Assembly (NCBI GenBank): GCA_029204225.1
Contig: CM055094.1
Location: forward strand, 13,376,108 to 13,440,107
From: Diphasiastrum complanatum
Taxonomy: Eukaryota; Streptophyta; Lycopodiopsida; Lycopodiales; Lycopodiaceae
Length of the DNA: 64,000 nt
Direction of reading: 5' to 3'
Each line of letters opens with the position of its first letter. The first letter of the stretch is position 1. The notes under the pieces are model-generated. The model was not told the DNA's origin. It made no database searches and worked only from the letters and a program-made list of their open reading frames with translations. The translations under genes were made by a program, and so were the position numbers. Shown here piece by piece: positions 1 to 11,171 of the stretch.

Positions 1-875
1 TCTTCAAGCCTCCATGGATCTCTCCTCCACCTGTGTCCCTAATCTTAATCACAAAGGTAGATAACAAGTGGCCTCAAGTATTCACCACCCAACCATAGCT
101 AGCTAGCACATGCAATCCTGCATCTAGGCTAATCTAGCACCTCCTTGCTAACCAATAACTAACCACAAGCATACCACCACACCATAGCATACTCAAGATC
201 CAAACCCTACTTATGTCTCATACCATAAGCAAGATCCAAACCCTAAGCATAGTACACTCAAGAAACACTCTATACACTAGTAGCCACACTAGAGCATAAG
301 CATAGCAAACAAGAGAGATCTCTCCTCCTCCTCATGGGTGCCCTCCTCCTCTCATATAGATGGCAATTGGCACCCTCCAATACACTATGAGTTCCATGCA
401 CAACCAATGAGAAAGAGAGAGGACCTAGAGGAGGTTAAAGAACCTTTATAGGCTTATGGAAGGTCGAGAGACTTCTTCCATAACCTATGACTCTTTGAAT
501 GCAAGTATATGGTTCAAGGTTGAGGCCAGGTTTAGAAAAATAGCCAAACACCCATGGTAATGATTTTCTAACACCTCACTAGGTTCCATACCTCTGACCA
601 AAGGCATAGACACCCTACCTGCCTTATCCAAGGACACCAAGTACCTTAATATAAAGGCACATACCTGTAATCCTTAGGGTATCTCTTATTCAAGGGTAAC
701 TTGATTCCATACCTTCGACCAAGGTATAGTTTACTTGTCTGCTCTTATCCAAAGGCACATACCCTTAATCGTAAGGGTACCCCTTATCCAAGGGTAACTT
801 GCCTTTTAGCCCCCCAACACTAAATGGACCATAGGGGTCACTGAAGTACTGCTAGTTACATAGGTATGTAACAGA
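1..875. other. Gene-free stretch at the start of unit A
   Basis: I see no gene here. The same stretch lies at 34978-35948 and 59751-60720. Near 600-830 there are short imperfect repeats of a 'ccttatccaagg...gtaccttaat' type. It lies between an inward-facing minus-strand gag start (34588-34864 in the previous unit) and a plus-strand gag end, so it is probably retroelement-derived. Compared with the other copies, about 105 bp is missing near position 494. Confidence 0.4.
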
Positions 876-1388
876 GGTGAAGAGGCTTTCTTCACAAAAG
901 GCAAATCCAAAGGCAAATAGTCCAAAGGTGGTAACTCGGATCATGATGATCACTCTTCCTCATCCCTTTCTTTTAGAAAAAAATATAAGTCAAAGTTCAA
1001 GAAGGACAAATCAAAGGGACGAGGAGTGATGATGAGTCATCACAAACAAGTTGCAAATCCAACAAGAAGTGCTACTTTTGTGGTAAGAATGGGTATTTTG
1101 CTTCTAATTGCTACAAGAAGAATGAGTTTAAGAGGGATGGTTGATGTGGTAGCAAGTGGGACTAGATGTTGTAATATTTCAAGATTGATGTTAATCCTTG
1201 TGGACGTGTGGCCAAGAGGAGCTGGATATCTCAAGGAAGAGAAGGCAAGTAATCTACCTCAACCTGTGTTCCAAGATGGTAAGGCTCATGAAGATGGTTC
1301 TTTGGCAAAAACACATGCAGAGTTATTATTTCATGTGACTTATTACTTAAAGACTTCAATTGGAGTATCTCCTATCAAAGGTGCTTGA
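876..1388 (+). pseudogene. Copia gag 3' fragment with defective zinc knuckle (unit A)
   Basis: One frame reads a Lys/Gly-rich stretch, an acidic Ser-rich stretch (SDHDDHSS type) and then a retroviral-type knuckle at 1070-1111. The knuckle reads CYFCGKNGYFASNC, the usual C-X2-C-X4-H-X4-C spacing but with Tyr in place of His. This layout is typical of the C-terminal part of Ty1/copia Gag (RNA-binding nucleocapsid). An in-frame stop interrupts the Lys/Gly-rich part and no complete gag surrounds it, so it is a remnant. Copies lie at 35949 and 60721. Confidence 0.6.
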
Positions 1389-1399
1389 TATGAAGATTG

Positions 1400-1980
1400 C
1401 AATATTCGATACTTTGGGGATCTTTAGAGCCATATGCTTTGTCAACATTCATTTGAAAGTAAGGAATAAGGAGGATCTAATGTCAATCTAGAGGATGATG
1501 GTAGGATTTTCAAATCTACCAAAAATCCCAAGTGTATGATGGAGATTTGCCAAGGCTTGAGGAGGAGGCTTCTCAACACATGGTTTTATGGAGATATTCA
1601 AGAGTCAAGGCCAAGTCTATGTGGCTCACTTTTCATGGCAAAGAGGGGCAAGTTTCAGGTGGTATCTACTCCAACATTCACTTTTGCTTCTCTTCCATTA
1701 TTTGATATACCATCTTGGTTTATTGAGATTTCTACATCTCAAAGTTCAAGCAATACTAGTTTTGTATGACGCCTATTATATGGACATATTTCTTGTCATT
1801 GATGGCTTAGATATGTTTCCAAATCATTTTGAAAGAAAGTGGTTGTCTCATCAAATGTATGCTCTTGGATCTAGTAAGAGCAAGAATGAGTTTGTTACTC
1901 ATGGTGTGAAAAATCATGTTTTTACATGTTTTGAGGCAATTTGTAAACTTCTCTTGAGATTAAGTGAAACATCTTTGTAG
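1400..1980 (+). pseudogene. Unrecognised ORF region, frame-broken copy (unit A)
   Basis: This matches the 149-codon ORF at 36581-37030 of unit B. In unit A the stretch near 1740-1760 lacks a few bases (about 4) relative to B. That shifts the frame and splits the ORF into 1536-1769 (77 codons) and a second piece ending at 1980. I recognise no domain. It lies between two copia fragments, so a mobile-element origin is likely but not shown. Confidence 0.35.
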
Positions 1981-2079
1981 TCTAGGTTGAATTTTAACTT
2001 AGGGTCAAATACTGGCTCGAGTGAAATTTGAATTCTTCTTCATCATTCCAGCCAAAGCAGATTCTGTTCTACAAATATT

Positions 2080-3385
2080 GTAAGAGGATTGGCCATCTCA
2101 TCAAGAATTGAAGATTACTCAAGTACAACAATGAAAAGAAGATTGCAGTCCCAACAACAAGCAAATGCTGCCTCAACCAGTTACTCGCTCTAGCATGAAG
2201 AGAAAGATGAAACTACATTTTTGACCAAAGTCGCAAGAGCAACAGGATATCGATTCCTGGTATTTGGACTCAGATGCAACACAACACACGACTCACGATC
2301 AAGACTGGTTCCATGACTACAAGTCATACACCCATTCTAGAGTTGTGCAACTTGGACACAACTCAACTCATTCCATTGCGTGTGAAGGAACAGTCAGAAT
2401 CAAATTCTAGAAAGGTGATGTGATGTTTTTGTCAAATGTTCTTCACATTCCAAATCTGACCAAAAACCTGCTCTCAATTAGCAAAATCACATATGCAGGT
2501 CAGAGGGTCGGATTCGATAGACAAGGCTGCACTATTCTTGACGAATCTAGGAATTTTTTTTGCTTTTAGTAGAAGATGTGGCAATTTGCACAAACTCAAT
2601 CACTCCTATTCTACAAGTAGTCAAGCTCATTTTACAACTACTTTTGATTCAAATGATATGTCACAGATTAGGCCATTTAAATTCTAGTCGCAATCACCAA
2701 ATGTTAAAACAAAACTTAGTACAAAATTTACCCTTCATTAGCAAACCCGATACTCGATGTAAAGGCTATATTTCCAGCAAGCATGTTAGAAGTTCAATCA
2801 TTTCAGATCCAGAATGTACTTCTAAAAATTTGCTAGATCTTGTACACATGGATATATGTGGTCCTATGTAGACTAGTTCCACAAGATGAGCTATCTATTT
2901 GTTGACTATTATTGATGACTTGAAGAACAAATCCAATACTCTCAAAATCTTCATACAGTTCAAGGCATCATTAGAAAAATCACCCCAGAGAAGAATCAAA
3001 GCTTTTACACTCAAATGCAGAGGGAGTATTTATCTCCAACAAACTCAAAGACTTCTACAAGGCAACCGGAATACAACAACATTTTACAACAAGCTCACCT
3101 CAGTTAAATGGTGTACCTAAATGGAAGACTCAGTCACTCATTGAAAGTGCAAGGAGCATGCTAGCCCATGCATCTCTTCCAAAGACGTTCTGGGCAGAAG
3201 TTGTTACTACAATAGCCTACCTTCAAAATCGATCCATTTCAGAGGCCCTAAATGGCAAGACACTTTATCAGGTGTGGACAAGATCGAAGCCATTACTCAA
3301 CCATATCAGAGTGTTTGGATGTTTTGCTTTTAGTCAGATCACTACTTGTGAACCTCAAGGGAGGATTACTTACAATCTTTAGGAT
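2080..3385 (+). pseudogene. Ty1/copia zinc knuckle-protease-integrase remnant (unit A)
   Basis: The order of pieces is that of a copia polyprotein. A degenerate knuckle comes first (about 2087-2125, YCKRIGHLIKN then a stop). The aspartic protease core follows at 2267-2278, reading DSDA instead of the active-site DSGA. A linker reading LHIPNLTKNLLSISK follows (about 2442-2486). The integrase part has LGHLNS, the DLVHMDICGPM strand near 2838-2870, LTIIDD near 2900, and the AYLQNRS/FGCFAFS region to about 3385. Stops and frameshifts break it in several places and there is no reverse transcriptase. The protease Gly-to-Asp change would by itself inactivate the enzyme. It is dead. Confidence 0.85.
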
Positions 3386-4379
3386 CTTGAACTTACTAAC
3401 TTTACTTTTACATAAAAAAAGTCTTGAAAGAACTTAAATGAAATAAAATTAAACTTGAAATAATGAATCCAAAAATTCATTCACAAAATCATTTACATGC
3501 AACAAAAGCATTTAGATTTGTTGCTTTCCTAGAGTGGATTAGTTTTTTTTTTCTTGTTTGTGGATTAATGTAGGAACCAGCATTCAAGTAAACTAAATAG
3601 GCTAGAAACGTGATATAAAATTTGCATATCCTCCAACATTCTAGTTTTTGATGTTCTTGGAATGTCCAAGAATCAAAACACTGGTTGGTTTCTTGATTCT
3701 TGGACTTCTAAAATGTTGTAGATTAGTTCTTGTTTTAGCTTTGTGGATTAATGCAAGTGTAGCTCAGTTTTAGTAAAGTGTAGGATCCGATTCAGTTTGT
3801 TTTTAGAGTAGGTAGCTGTAGAATCAATTGAATGTTCATTTGGGCTACATGCTGATCTGTAAATGAATGCTCATGGCTTGCATCTCTGTTTGAATGTGAG
3901 TGTTTTCAAGAGAGAACGACCTTGAGTTGTACTCTGACAAGCGGGACATTATACTACAAAGAGATTTAGTCAGTTTTTGCCTGGCTAGGGCATTGTAACA
4001 AATAAGAAAATAGCCAAGTAATGCCCAAACAAGCTTGGTAACAAACAAGAAACAGTTTTGAAGAAGAAGCAAGGAAATATCCAACAGATCCTCTAGAATA
4101 GGAGATCTGTCAACATTTGACACCGTTGCCGCTTGAACTCCAATGCATTCTACATACCAAAGAACTGCAACATTGTCCATGCTCAGATCCATGCAAACAA
4201 ACTCCCAATCTCTCGCCACATCCGAGTTTCTACAAACTGGACAGAGCCACATATATGGCTACATCATTGCCCATATCCACTGACTGATACACTCACAAAT
4301 CTGTTGGTTGTCTCATTGTTAGCAAATCCACTAACAGAGCTAGATTTCCTTCAACACAAGCTCATGCTCCTCCCATCCC
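3386..4379. other. Gene-free stretch after the integrase remnant (unit A)
   Basis: No recognisable gene. AT-rich sequence with poly-T runs leads into the minisatellite block. A minus-strand open frame (3845-4252, 135 codons) is also open in unit B at 38910-39323. A net 3-bp length difference is compatible with the frame, but there are many amino-acid changes and no known motif, so I do not call it a gene. Confidence 0.4.
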
Positions 4380-5330
4380 CTCACGCTTCCATTCTCAACC
4401 GGAGTCCCTCAGTGAAATCTCAACTGAAGCACCTGTATCAACTCTCAACCGGAGTGATCTACTAAATCTCCACTGACACTTTGTGTCAAATCTCAACCAA
4501 TGCACTGTGTTAAATCTCAACTGGAGCCCATTGCTCAATTCTCAACCGGAGCGCTCGTTCAAATCTCAACCAAAGAGATTCTATCACGTCTCAATTGACG
4601 GGGTTCCTCACCATCGCAACTAGACCACCTCCATCCACCATTGAACCGCAACAGCCGCATTCCATCACAAACAGATCACCTTCCACCTCCATCTGTCATT
4701 GAATCACATCAGACTGCATTCCATCGTAAACGGATCACCTTCCACCTCCATCCGTCGCGACCACATTCCATCGCAACCATCCGCATTCACCCATTGTGAC
4801 CGCATCCCATCCCAACCGACCACATACACCCATTGCGACCGCATTCCAACCCAACCGACCGCATACACCCGTTGCAACTGCATTCCATCCCAACCGACCG
4901 CATTCAACTGTTACCCTGCATTGCTTCTAGACAGACCTCCACGCTCACCCCCTAAAGCCCCACACTGCTTCAGCCGCCCTTCATGCTCAATTCCCTTCAA
5001 ATCTTAACTGATGGCCAGTGTTAAATCTCAACTGACAGCCAGAGTTAAATCTCAACCAACGGCCAGTGTCAAATCTCAACCGACGGCCAATGTTAAATCT
5101 CAACCGATGGCCAGTATTAAATCTCAACCGACAGCCAGTGTCAAATCTCAACTGACGGCCAATGTTAAATCTCAACCGACGGCCACTGTCAACCTTTTAA
5201 CCGAAGCCCACTGTTCAAATCTCAACCAAAGAGACTGTATCAAATCTCAACGAAAGAGATTCTATCAAATCTCGACCGAAGGGGTCCCCCACCATCTCAA
5301 ACGGACCAAATCTAGGCCATAACACAAAAC
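4380..5330. repeat. Minisatellite block with 39-bp and 24-bp periods (unit A)
   Basis: Near 4783-4908 a 39-bp unit of the form 'ccgcatacacccgttgcaac...ccatcccaaccga' repeats about three times. At 5011-5202 a 24-bp unit, 'acggccagtgttaaatctca' plus accg, repeats eight times with few changes. The flanks (4380-4640 and 5200-5330) hold irregular copies of 'aaatctcaaccg(g/a)ag'. Both periods are multiples of three, so both strands show long repetitive open frames (octapeptide ASVKSQPT on plus). These frames are a by-product of the period and not evidence of a protein. Confidence 0.85.
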
Positions 5331-5868
5331 TTTCAAGCGACATCCCTTATTGTCATTTCGACCGAACTACCTTGTCCCCCAAGCGACACCACATTTTGTT
5401 TGCATTTGAATCCCTCTATCTCTATTTGCATCTAATGCCCTCTGACTTTGTTTGCATTTTGTTTGCATCCAACTCCCTCTATCTCCATTTGCATCTAATG
5501 TCCTATGAGTCTGTTTGCCTCTGATGCCTCTACACCTGTTTTCATCGGACACCCATCTACATCTCATTTATATTTTTTGAATAGATGGTACATCCAATAG
5601 CTTGAATCGACGATCTAAATCAGACGCTGTTCGGAGTCATATCTGACAATCCACACAAACTGCCAACTGCACCACCATAAACCATAGCAACTGCGACGAG
5701 CCTCCAACTATCGCATTCCACCGCAAATAGGCCACATCTACCCTTTAATCGCAAACAGACCGCATTCATCTGCAGTCGTGAACAAACCACATTCATCTGC
5801 AGTCGCATATAAACCGCATTCATCCACACACAAACCACCTTCTCACTGGATCCACCTTGAATCACAAC
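5331..5868. other. Spacer of degenerate repeats between minisatellites (unit A)
   Basis: No gene. It contains two copies of a phrase of the type 'ccctctatctc(t/c)atttgcatctaatg' (about 5410-5500). After 5690 there are irregular copies of 'ccgcattcatc' and 'ccgcaaacag', the same words that make up the 58-bp unit. The unit B copy is 40321-40857. Confidence 0.5.
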
Positions 5869-6975
5869 AGGCCGCATTCAACCGCAAACATCATGATCAC
5901 ACTCGCACCACCTTACAACTGCACTCCCACTGCATCGCACGGCAAAACACCGCACTCGCATAGCCTTACGACTGCACTCAGGCCACATTCAACCACAAAC
6001 ATCATGACCGCACTCGCACAGCCTTACGATTGCACTTAGGATGCATTCAGCCGCAAACATCACGACAGCACTCGCACAGCCTTACGACTGCACTCAGGCG
6101 GCATTCAACCGCAAACATCACGACCACACTTGCACAGCCTTACGACTGCACTCAGGCTGCATTCAATCATAAACATCACAACAACACTCGCACAACCGTA
6201 CGACTGCACTCAAGCTGCATTCAACCGCAAACATCACGACCACACTCGCACCACCTTATGACTGCACTCCCACCGCATCACATCGCAACAGACTACACTC
6301 GCATAGCCTTACGACTGCACTCAGGCCACATTCAATCGAAAACATCATGACCACACTCACACAGCCTTATGACTGCACTCAGGCCGCATTCAACCACAAA
6401 CATCACGACCGTACTCGTACAGCCTTACGACTTCACTCAGGCCGCATTCAACCGCAAACATCACGACAACACTCGCATAGACTTACGACTACACTCAGGC
6501 CGCATTCAACCGCAAACATCATGACCACACTCGCACAACCTTACGACTACACTCAAGCTACATTCAACCGCAAACATCATGACCACACTCGCACCACCTT
6601 ATGACTGCACTCAAGCCACATTCAATTGCAAACATCACGACCACTCGCACAGCCTTACGACTGCACTCAGGCCGCAATCAACCGCAAACAACACGATCGC
6701 ACTCGCACAGCCTTACAACTGCACTCAGGTCGCATTCAACCGTAAACATCATGACCACACTCGCACCACCTTATAAATGCACTCGGGCTGCATTCAACCG
6801 TAAACATCACGACCACACTCGCACCACCTTACGACTGCACTCAGGCCGCATTCAACAGCAAACATCACGATCGCACTCACACCATCTTACGACTGCACTC
6901 AGGCCGCATTCAACCGCAAATGTCACATTACGACCACACTTGCTCCACATTACGACTGCACTGCCACCAGATTAC
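5869..6975. repeat. 58-bp tandem satellite array, about 17-18 units (unit A)
   Basis: The unit begins 'gccgcattcaaccgcaaaca', continues with 'tcacgaccacactcgcacag' and ends 'ccttacgactgcactcag'. Unit starts are regularly spaced, for example 6383, 6441, 6499 and 6557. Variants include 'gccaccttac' for 'gcacagccttac' and units shortened by two or three bases (near 6640). Because 58 is not a multiple of three, each reading frame passes through all three phases of the unit, giving the His/Thr-rich frames seen here. There is no sign of transcription or coding. Confidence 0.92.
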
Positions 6976-7730
6976 ACCCGCAACAGACCGCACCCCAACT
7001 ACACCCACCCTTGAACCGTAGCGACCGCATCCCACCACAAACAGACCATATTCCGCCCTTGAACCGTAGCCACCGCATTCCGACCGCCCTAACACTGCTT
7101 TCCGACCGCCCTAACACTGCTTTCCGACTGCACTTGCACAACATCCCGACCTTGCACTGCATCCGACCGTCCTTGCACCGCATTCCGCCTTGCACTGCAT
7201 CCCAATGCCATAGCATCACATTGCCATTGCACCCGCACTCCATTACCACCACAATAGACTACACCTACACTATAATGAAGATGCATCATAAATGATCTTA
7301 CATCTGACGATCTTAAACTTGATGTACATCCAACAACTTGAATCTGACATTGCATTCCATTTGCATCCCACATTTTTGCATCTGATGTTGCATTCCAATG
7401 CTACATCCAACAACTTGAATCCAACATTGCATTCGATTTGCATCCCACATTTTTGCATCTGACACCACAAAAATTTCCAAAAAAATAAAACCCATACCAT
7501 TACAAAGTCCTTTTCATACTAAGTCTCCCCTTGCCTTACTTACAAACCCTTAACAAATCCAAAAAACACCAAAAACACCAAAAATCAAACCACACCAAAA
7601 AAAAAAAAAACCCCCAAAAAACACAAAAATCCAAAAACACCAGAAACACATACACAACACAAAATAAACACACCAGTACCCAATGGACAAACAAAAATAT
7701 CCTAAAATCCTAGGAGATTATCCATACGAG
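6976..7730. repeat. Degenerate repeats and A-rich low-complexity tract (unit A only)
   Basis: From 7000 to 7260 there are irregular copies of 'ccgcattccgacc' and 'cttgcactgcatcc' words. A near-duplicate of about 50 bp occurs at 7337-7387 and 7414-7464 (containing 'atttgcatcccacatttttg'). From 7550 to 7700 the sequence is A/C-rich (aaaaacacc words) with an A run of 14 near 7596. No gene. Unit B has deleted this part. Confidence 0.6.
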
Positions 7731-8241
7731 GTAAGGTCCCCTACAATTGAACAAATTTGACATCATATGTTCTACCAAATGTGGTCCATTAGAGGAGTTC
7801 TCAATATCAAAAAGACCCTTTGTAGAGATACTTTTATTTATTTATTTTTAGTTTCGAGCGTCACCAGGCCCAATCAAAATGCACAAATTTGAAATCTACG
7901 TAACGTAATTCAAATTAACTAAAAAATAAAAATGCAATATAGAAAACTTTGAAATTTGTGTTCGGGCAGCATGGACGTATCCCATTGGTTTCTTCTTTCT
8001 ACCCGACACATGCTAATCTGCCCAACGTCAATATCTCAAGTTAAATTTACTTTACTATGCTGGTTAGTATAATGAAATTTTCTAACTATACTAGTTACAG
8101 TTATAGAAATATAGTATGTACAGTTACATAAAATATGGTATACACAGTAAATGTGACTATGTTGGCATTCACATTAGATTAGATGTGATACGAAAAATTA
8201 AAATTAAGTAACATATCAGAGAGATTTTTGGCGCCCAAGCT
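7731..8241. other. AT-rich gene-free stretch upstream of an unrecognised gene
   Basis: Nothing recognisable as a gene or element end. It precedes the open frame at 8242 and could hold its promoter, but I see no clear TATA box at a convincing distance. Confidence 0.3.
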
Positions 8242-8997
8242 TTGAAAATAGCAATGGCGAGGAGACCCAGATCTACAATCGATTCTGTGATTTTTTACAA
8301 TGAGAAAGATGAAGCTGATAACTGGAAGCCAACAAAATATACGAAGAACTCATGGGTATTGCTGCATCCATCATCAAAGGGCAATTTTCGACAAAAGAAA
8401 AGAGCAAAAATGACTTACAAATCTTATTGGAAAGCAAAAATTTTAGAGTTTAAGACTACCCCGGGAGGTCAATCGATATCAGAAGTCTTAGTGCAACATG
8501 TATATATGCATTCAGAAATCAAAGTACATGATATCAATCCTCATGATCATCAAAAATATAATTGTAAGTATATCAAAACATATGCACTCTACAAAAATCA
8601 TAGGTGATTTCCTTTATTGATGCTCTTCAAATTATGATTTAAATGCTTCAACATTGTTTTTTTCTTTCAGATTTATATCCATCATGCATAAGTGAATGGG
8701 AGCTCGCACAATCACTTGCAGGAATATTAGACGTGATTCACTCTGATGTTGGAAAGCTACAATACAGAGGAAGAAGTCCAATGGAACTTGCAGATTGTGG
8801 TATCTATTTTTATGAATCTTTATATACCCCACAAACAAATGGAGGTTTGGCAAGCTCGCAGCAATTCCAATGCCTAGTTTTCAAAGTGATGAGTGGCCTA
8901 CTCTAGACAGCATTGTTTCTGAATTCTTGAGATGCAAGCTACTCATTGATATTAAAAATGCTATGAAGATAAGCACAGGCTCAAAATTGTTCACCTA
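8242..8997 (+). pseudogene. Unrecognised two- or three-exon gene or fragment, found only in unit A
   Basis: The first open frame starts MKIAMARRPRSTIDSVIFYN, is basic, and includes SYWKAKILEFK. It runs to a good splice donor, 'gtaagt', at about 8563. A pyrimidine-rich acceptor (tttctttcag) ends at 8670. Splicing there keeps the frame and adds SEWELAQSLAGILDVIHSDV and GRSPMELADCGIYFYESLYT. A further open stretch in another frame (IPMPSFQSDEWPTLD to about 8997, ending at a stop) suggests either another intron or a frameshift. The segment runs into a minus-strand copia gag just downstream. I do not recognise the family. Codon-like continuity across the intron favours a former gene. Confidence 0.4.
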
Positions 8998-9204
8998 AGT
9001 TGGTTTATCTCATTGCATAAATTTGTTGATTTTTTCTCGAGTGCTGATGTTCGTAGGACACCAACTTTATTTGTTTGCAAGGATTTATCATATGAGACTT
9101 TGTCAGATCTCATGGATCAAGGCTGGGATAGTAAAACAAATAATGGCATAGAATGCAGGATCAAAAAGTCCTCAATGATCTTTCATTATCAATTCTTCTC
9201 ATTG

Positions 9205-9944
9205 TTATATTTCAAAGTTTTGTAGTCCTTGATTTCATGTCCAGTTTTCTTGCAGTATCTGCAAAATAGTTTCTACTTTGGTTCGAAAGATGAAGGGTTC
9301 AAATTTGACCCTGAGTCAAAATTTGACCTAGAGCCAAAATTTGACCATGGTTGCATATTGCTCTTCTTACTGGATCTAAACTTTTGATTTTTTGAATATA
9401 GAGCTTGAAGATCCGACCCTGAGCCTGAGGAGGATGTAGATTTTGTGATTTCGCTCTTGATAGAGTGATTTGCTCCTGGGTCAAGATTATCATGATCCAA
9501 TTTCATAGGCTTTAGGTAGACTCGATAGTAGATTCGTAATAGCACCAGAATCTTCAATAATTGAGCCAATCGGAGCCATTTGCTCCATAAAATTTTTGAA
9601 AGTGTTGATATGACTTGTAACACTTTCTACTTCTCACATCTTTAGGTTGAAAAATTTCTTTGCCAAATGTAACTTGGAAGTATAGACATCCCTGATATCA
9701 TGTATGGATGCTAGGATGTCCCATGCTGTTTGAGCATTACGTATGTGAATTATCTGTGTATCCATGATTTTGAGAGTGATCATAGTTTTCCTTTGGTGAC
9801 AATGGATGCATCACCTTCTGGCTTGACTTCTATGCCATCAACAATGTCCCATAGTTCTTTGGCTAATAACATGACTTTCATTTTGAACTTCTAGAGATGA
9901 TAGTTCTCTCCATCGAGTCTCTCGATAAGAGAAGACAGATCCAT
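9205..9944 (-). pseudogene. Copia gag fragment, minus strand (unit A)
   Basis: Read on the minus strand from ATG at 9944, the order is MDLSSLIERLDGENYHL, an in-frame TAG (plus positions 9891-9893), KFKMKVMLLAKELWDIVDG, the UBN2-type gag helices with AWDILAS, a Ser-rich stretch (SSSGSGSD), and a knuckle CRYCKKTGHEIKDY near 9255-9215 whose last Cys is Tyr. Residues matching the KLRDGKAFA stretch of the unit B copy are deleted near 9790. It is capsid-like gag of a Ty1/copia element, inactivated by the stop, the deletion and the loss of pol. Confidence 0.82.
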
Positions 9945-10072
9945 TCTGGTTGAGCGAGATCTTTTGTAGTAACAACGATTTCAGAATACTTGTGACTATG
10001 CGCTTGCTAAAACGTTGTCTTGATAGAAATACAACTAATAATTTGCAATAAAAAAAGATTACTAAAATTCTC

Positions 10073-10084
10073 GTTCTGATACCA
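10073..10084 (-). other. Copia primer-binding site, tRNA-iMet type (unit A)
   Basis: On the minus strand the sequence TGGTATCAGAAC follows the LTR end directly. It is complementary to the 3' end of initiator tRNA-Met with one change from the common TGGTATCAGAGC. It fixes the orientation of the LTR and gag beside it. Confidence 0.85.
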
Positions 10085-10739
10085 TGTCGAAAATCAGTGA
10101 AAATGAGTAGAAGCTTATGAGCGAGCTTGGTGTAGGATTAGAAGCGCCACAGTTAGCAGCAGATCATTCAAAATGAATGATTCACATATGAACAATGAAA
10201 TGATACAGTAGTAGGACTAAAATTGCACTCTGATTAATATTAACAAATGAGTACAATTGCTTGAAGTAATAACTTCAGCTGGTTAAGCGTGATAAACGCT
10301 GGCTATAGAAATTCAAAAAATCAGAACAAGTTTTTTGACGAAGATTAAGTCTTAACTAACTTCATATCCATAGTTTATTTGTTTGTTACAAAATATCTTC
10401 TACTTGCTAAATATCTAATTAGCATTAAATCCTATCTGCCTCATTTATTGCAACTGCTTTTGAATTACAAAGTAGGCAGACTGTTAATGCAGATCAGATT
10501 TCTAACCGACAATATTAAAATTTACAATGTATCAAAATATGTACATTGACTAAAAAATATACATTGACTCAAAAAATTATGGATTTTTTGAGTCGATCCG
10601 GTTCAAATTTTTTTGGAAAATTCAATTCTAAATTTTTTGATCTTTTGCCCAATATTCGAGCCATCTTTTTATGGATTTAGGATAGCTTTCAGGATGCTCA
10701 TTAATGAATGGATTTGAGGCTGAGCATCGAATTCCAACA
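10085..10739 (-). mobile_element. Copia LTR, minus strand (unit A)
   Basis: The plus strand reads TGTCG...CCAACA, the reverse complement of a TGTTGG...CGACA LTR, and the PBS abuts its inner end. On the minus strand its start (TGTTGG then CATTAATGAGCATCCTGAAA) matches the LTR at 48982 of unit B, so both belong to one family in opposite orientation. Only this LTR and gag remain. No second LTR of this copy is visible. Confidence 0.8.
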
Positions 10740-10827
10740 ACCAGGACCCCCCGGAGAGCGACCACTTTGAGCCACGAGCTTGGGTGGGTGCACGGGTCCT
10801 TGACAATGTATTAGTGATTAAGCTTTC

Positions 10828-11112
<285 letters not shown>

Positions 11113-11171
11113 CTTAAGCTCTCTCTTTCTCAAGCTCTTTTTTTTTTTTTTTCTAAAGTCTCATTATTTTC

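Noticed and set aside
3845-4252. Minus-strand 135-codon frame, also open in unit B
   Set aside because: Many amino-acid changes between copies, no motif and no promoter. Openness in two recent duplicates is weak evidence.
4699-5322. Repetitive open frames (HCDRIPSQPTTYT and ASVKSQPT repeats)
   Set aside because: They follow from repeat periods divisible by three and are open on both strands. There is no start context, promoter or conserved length.
5869-6975. Regular 58-bp repeats resembling a CRISPR array
   Set aside because: The repeats are contiguous with no unique spacers, and the setting is a plant nuclear genome.
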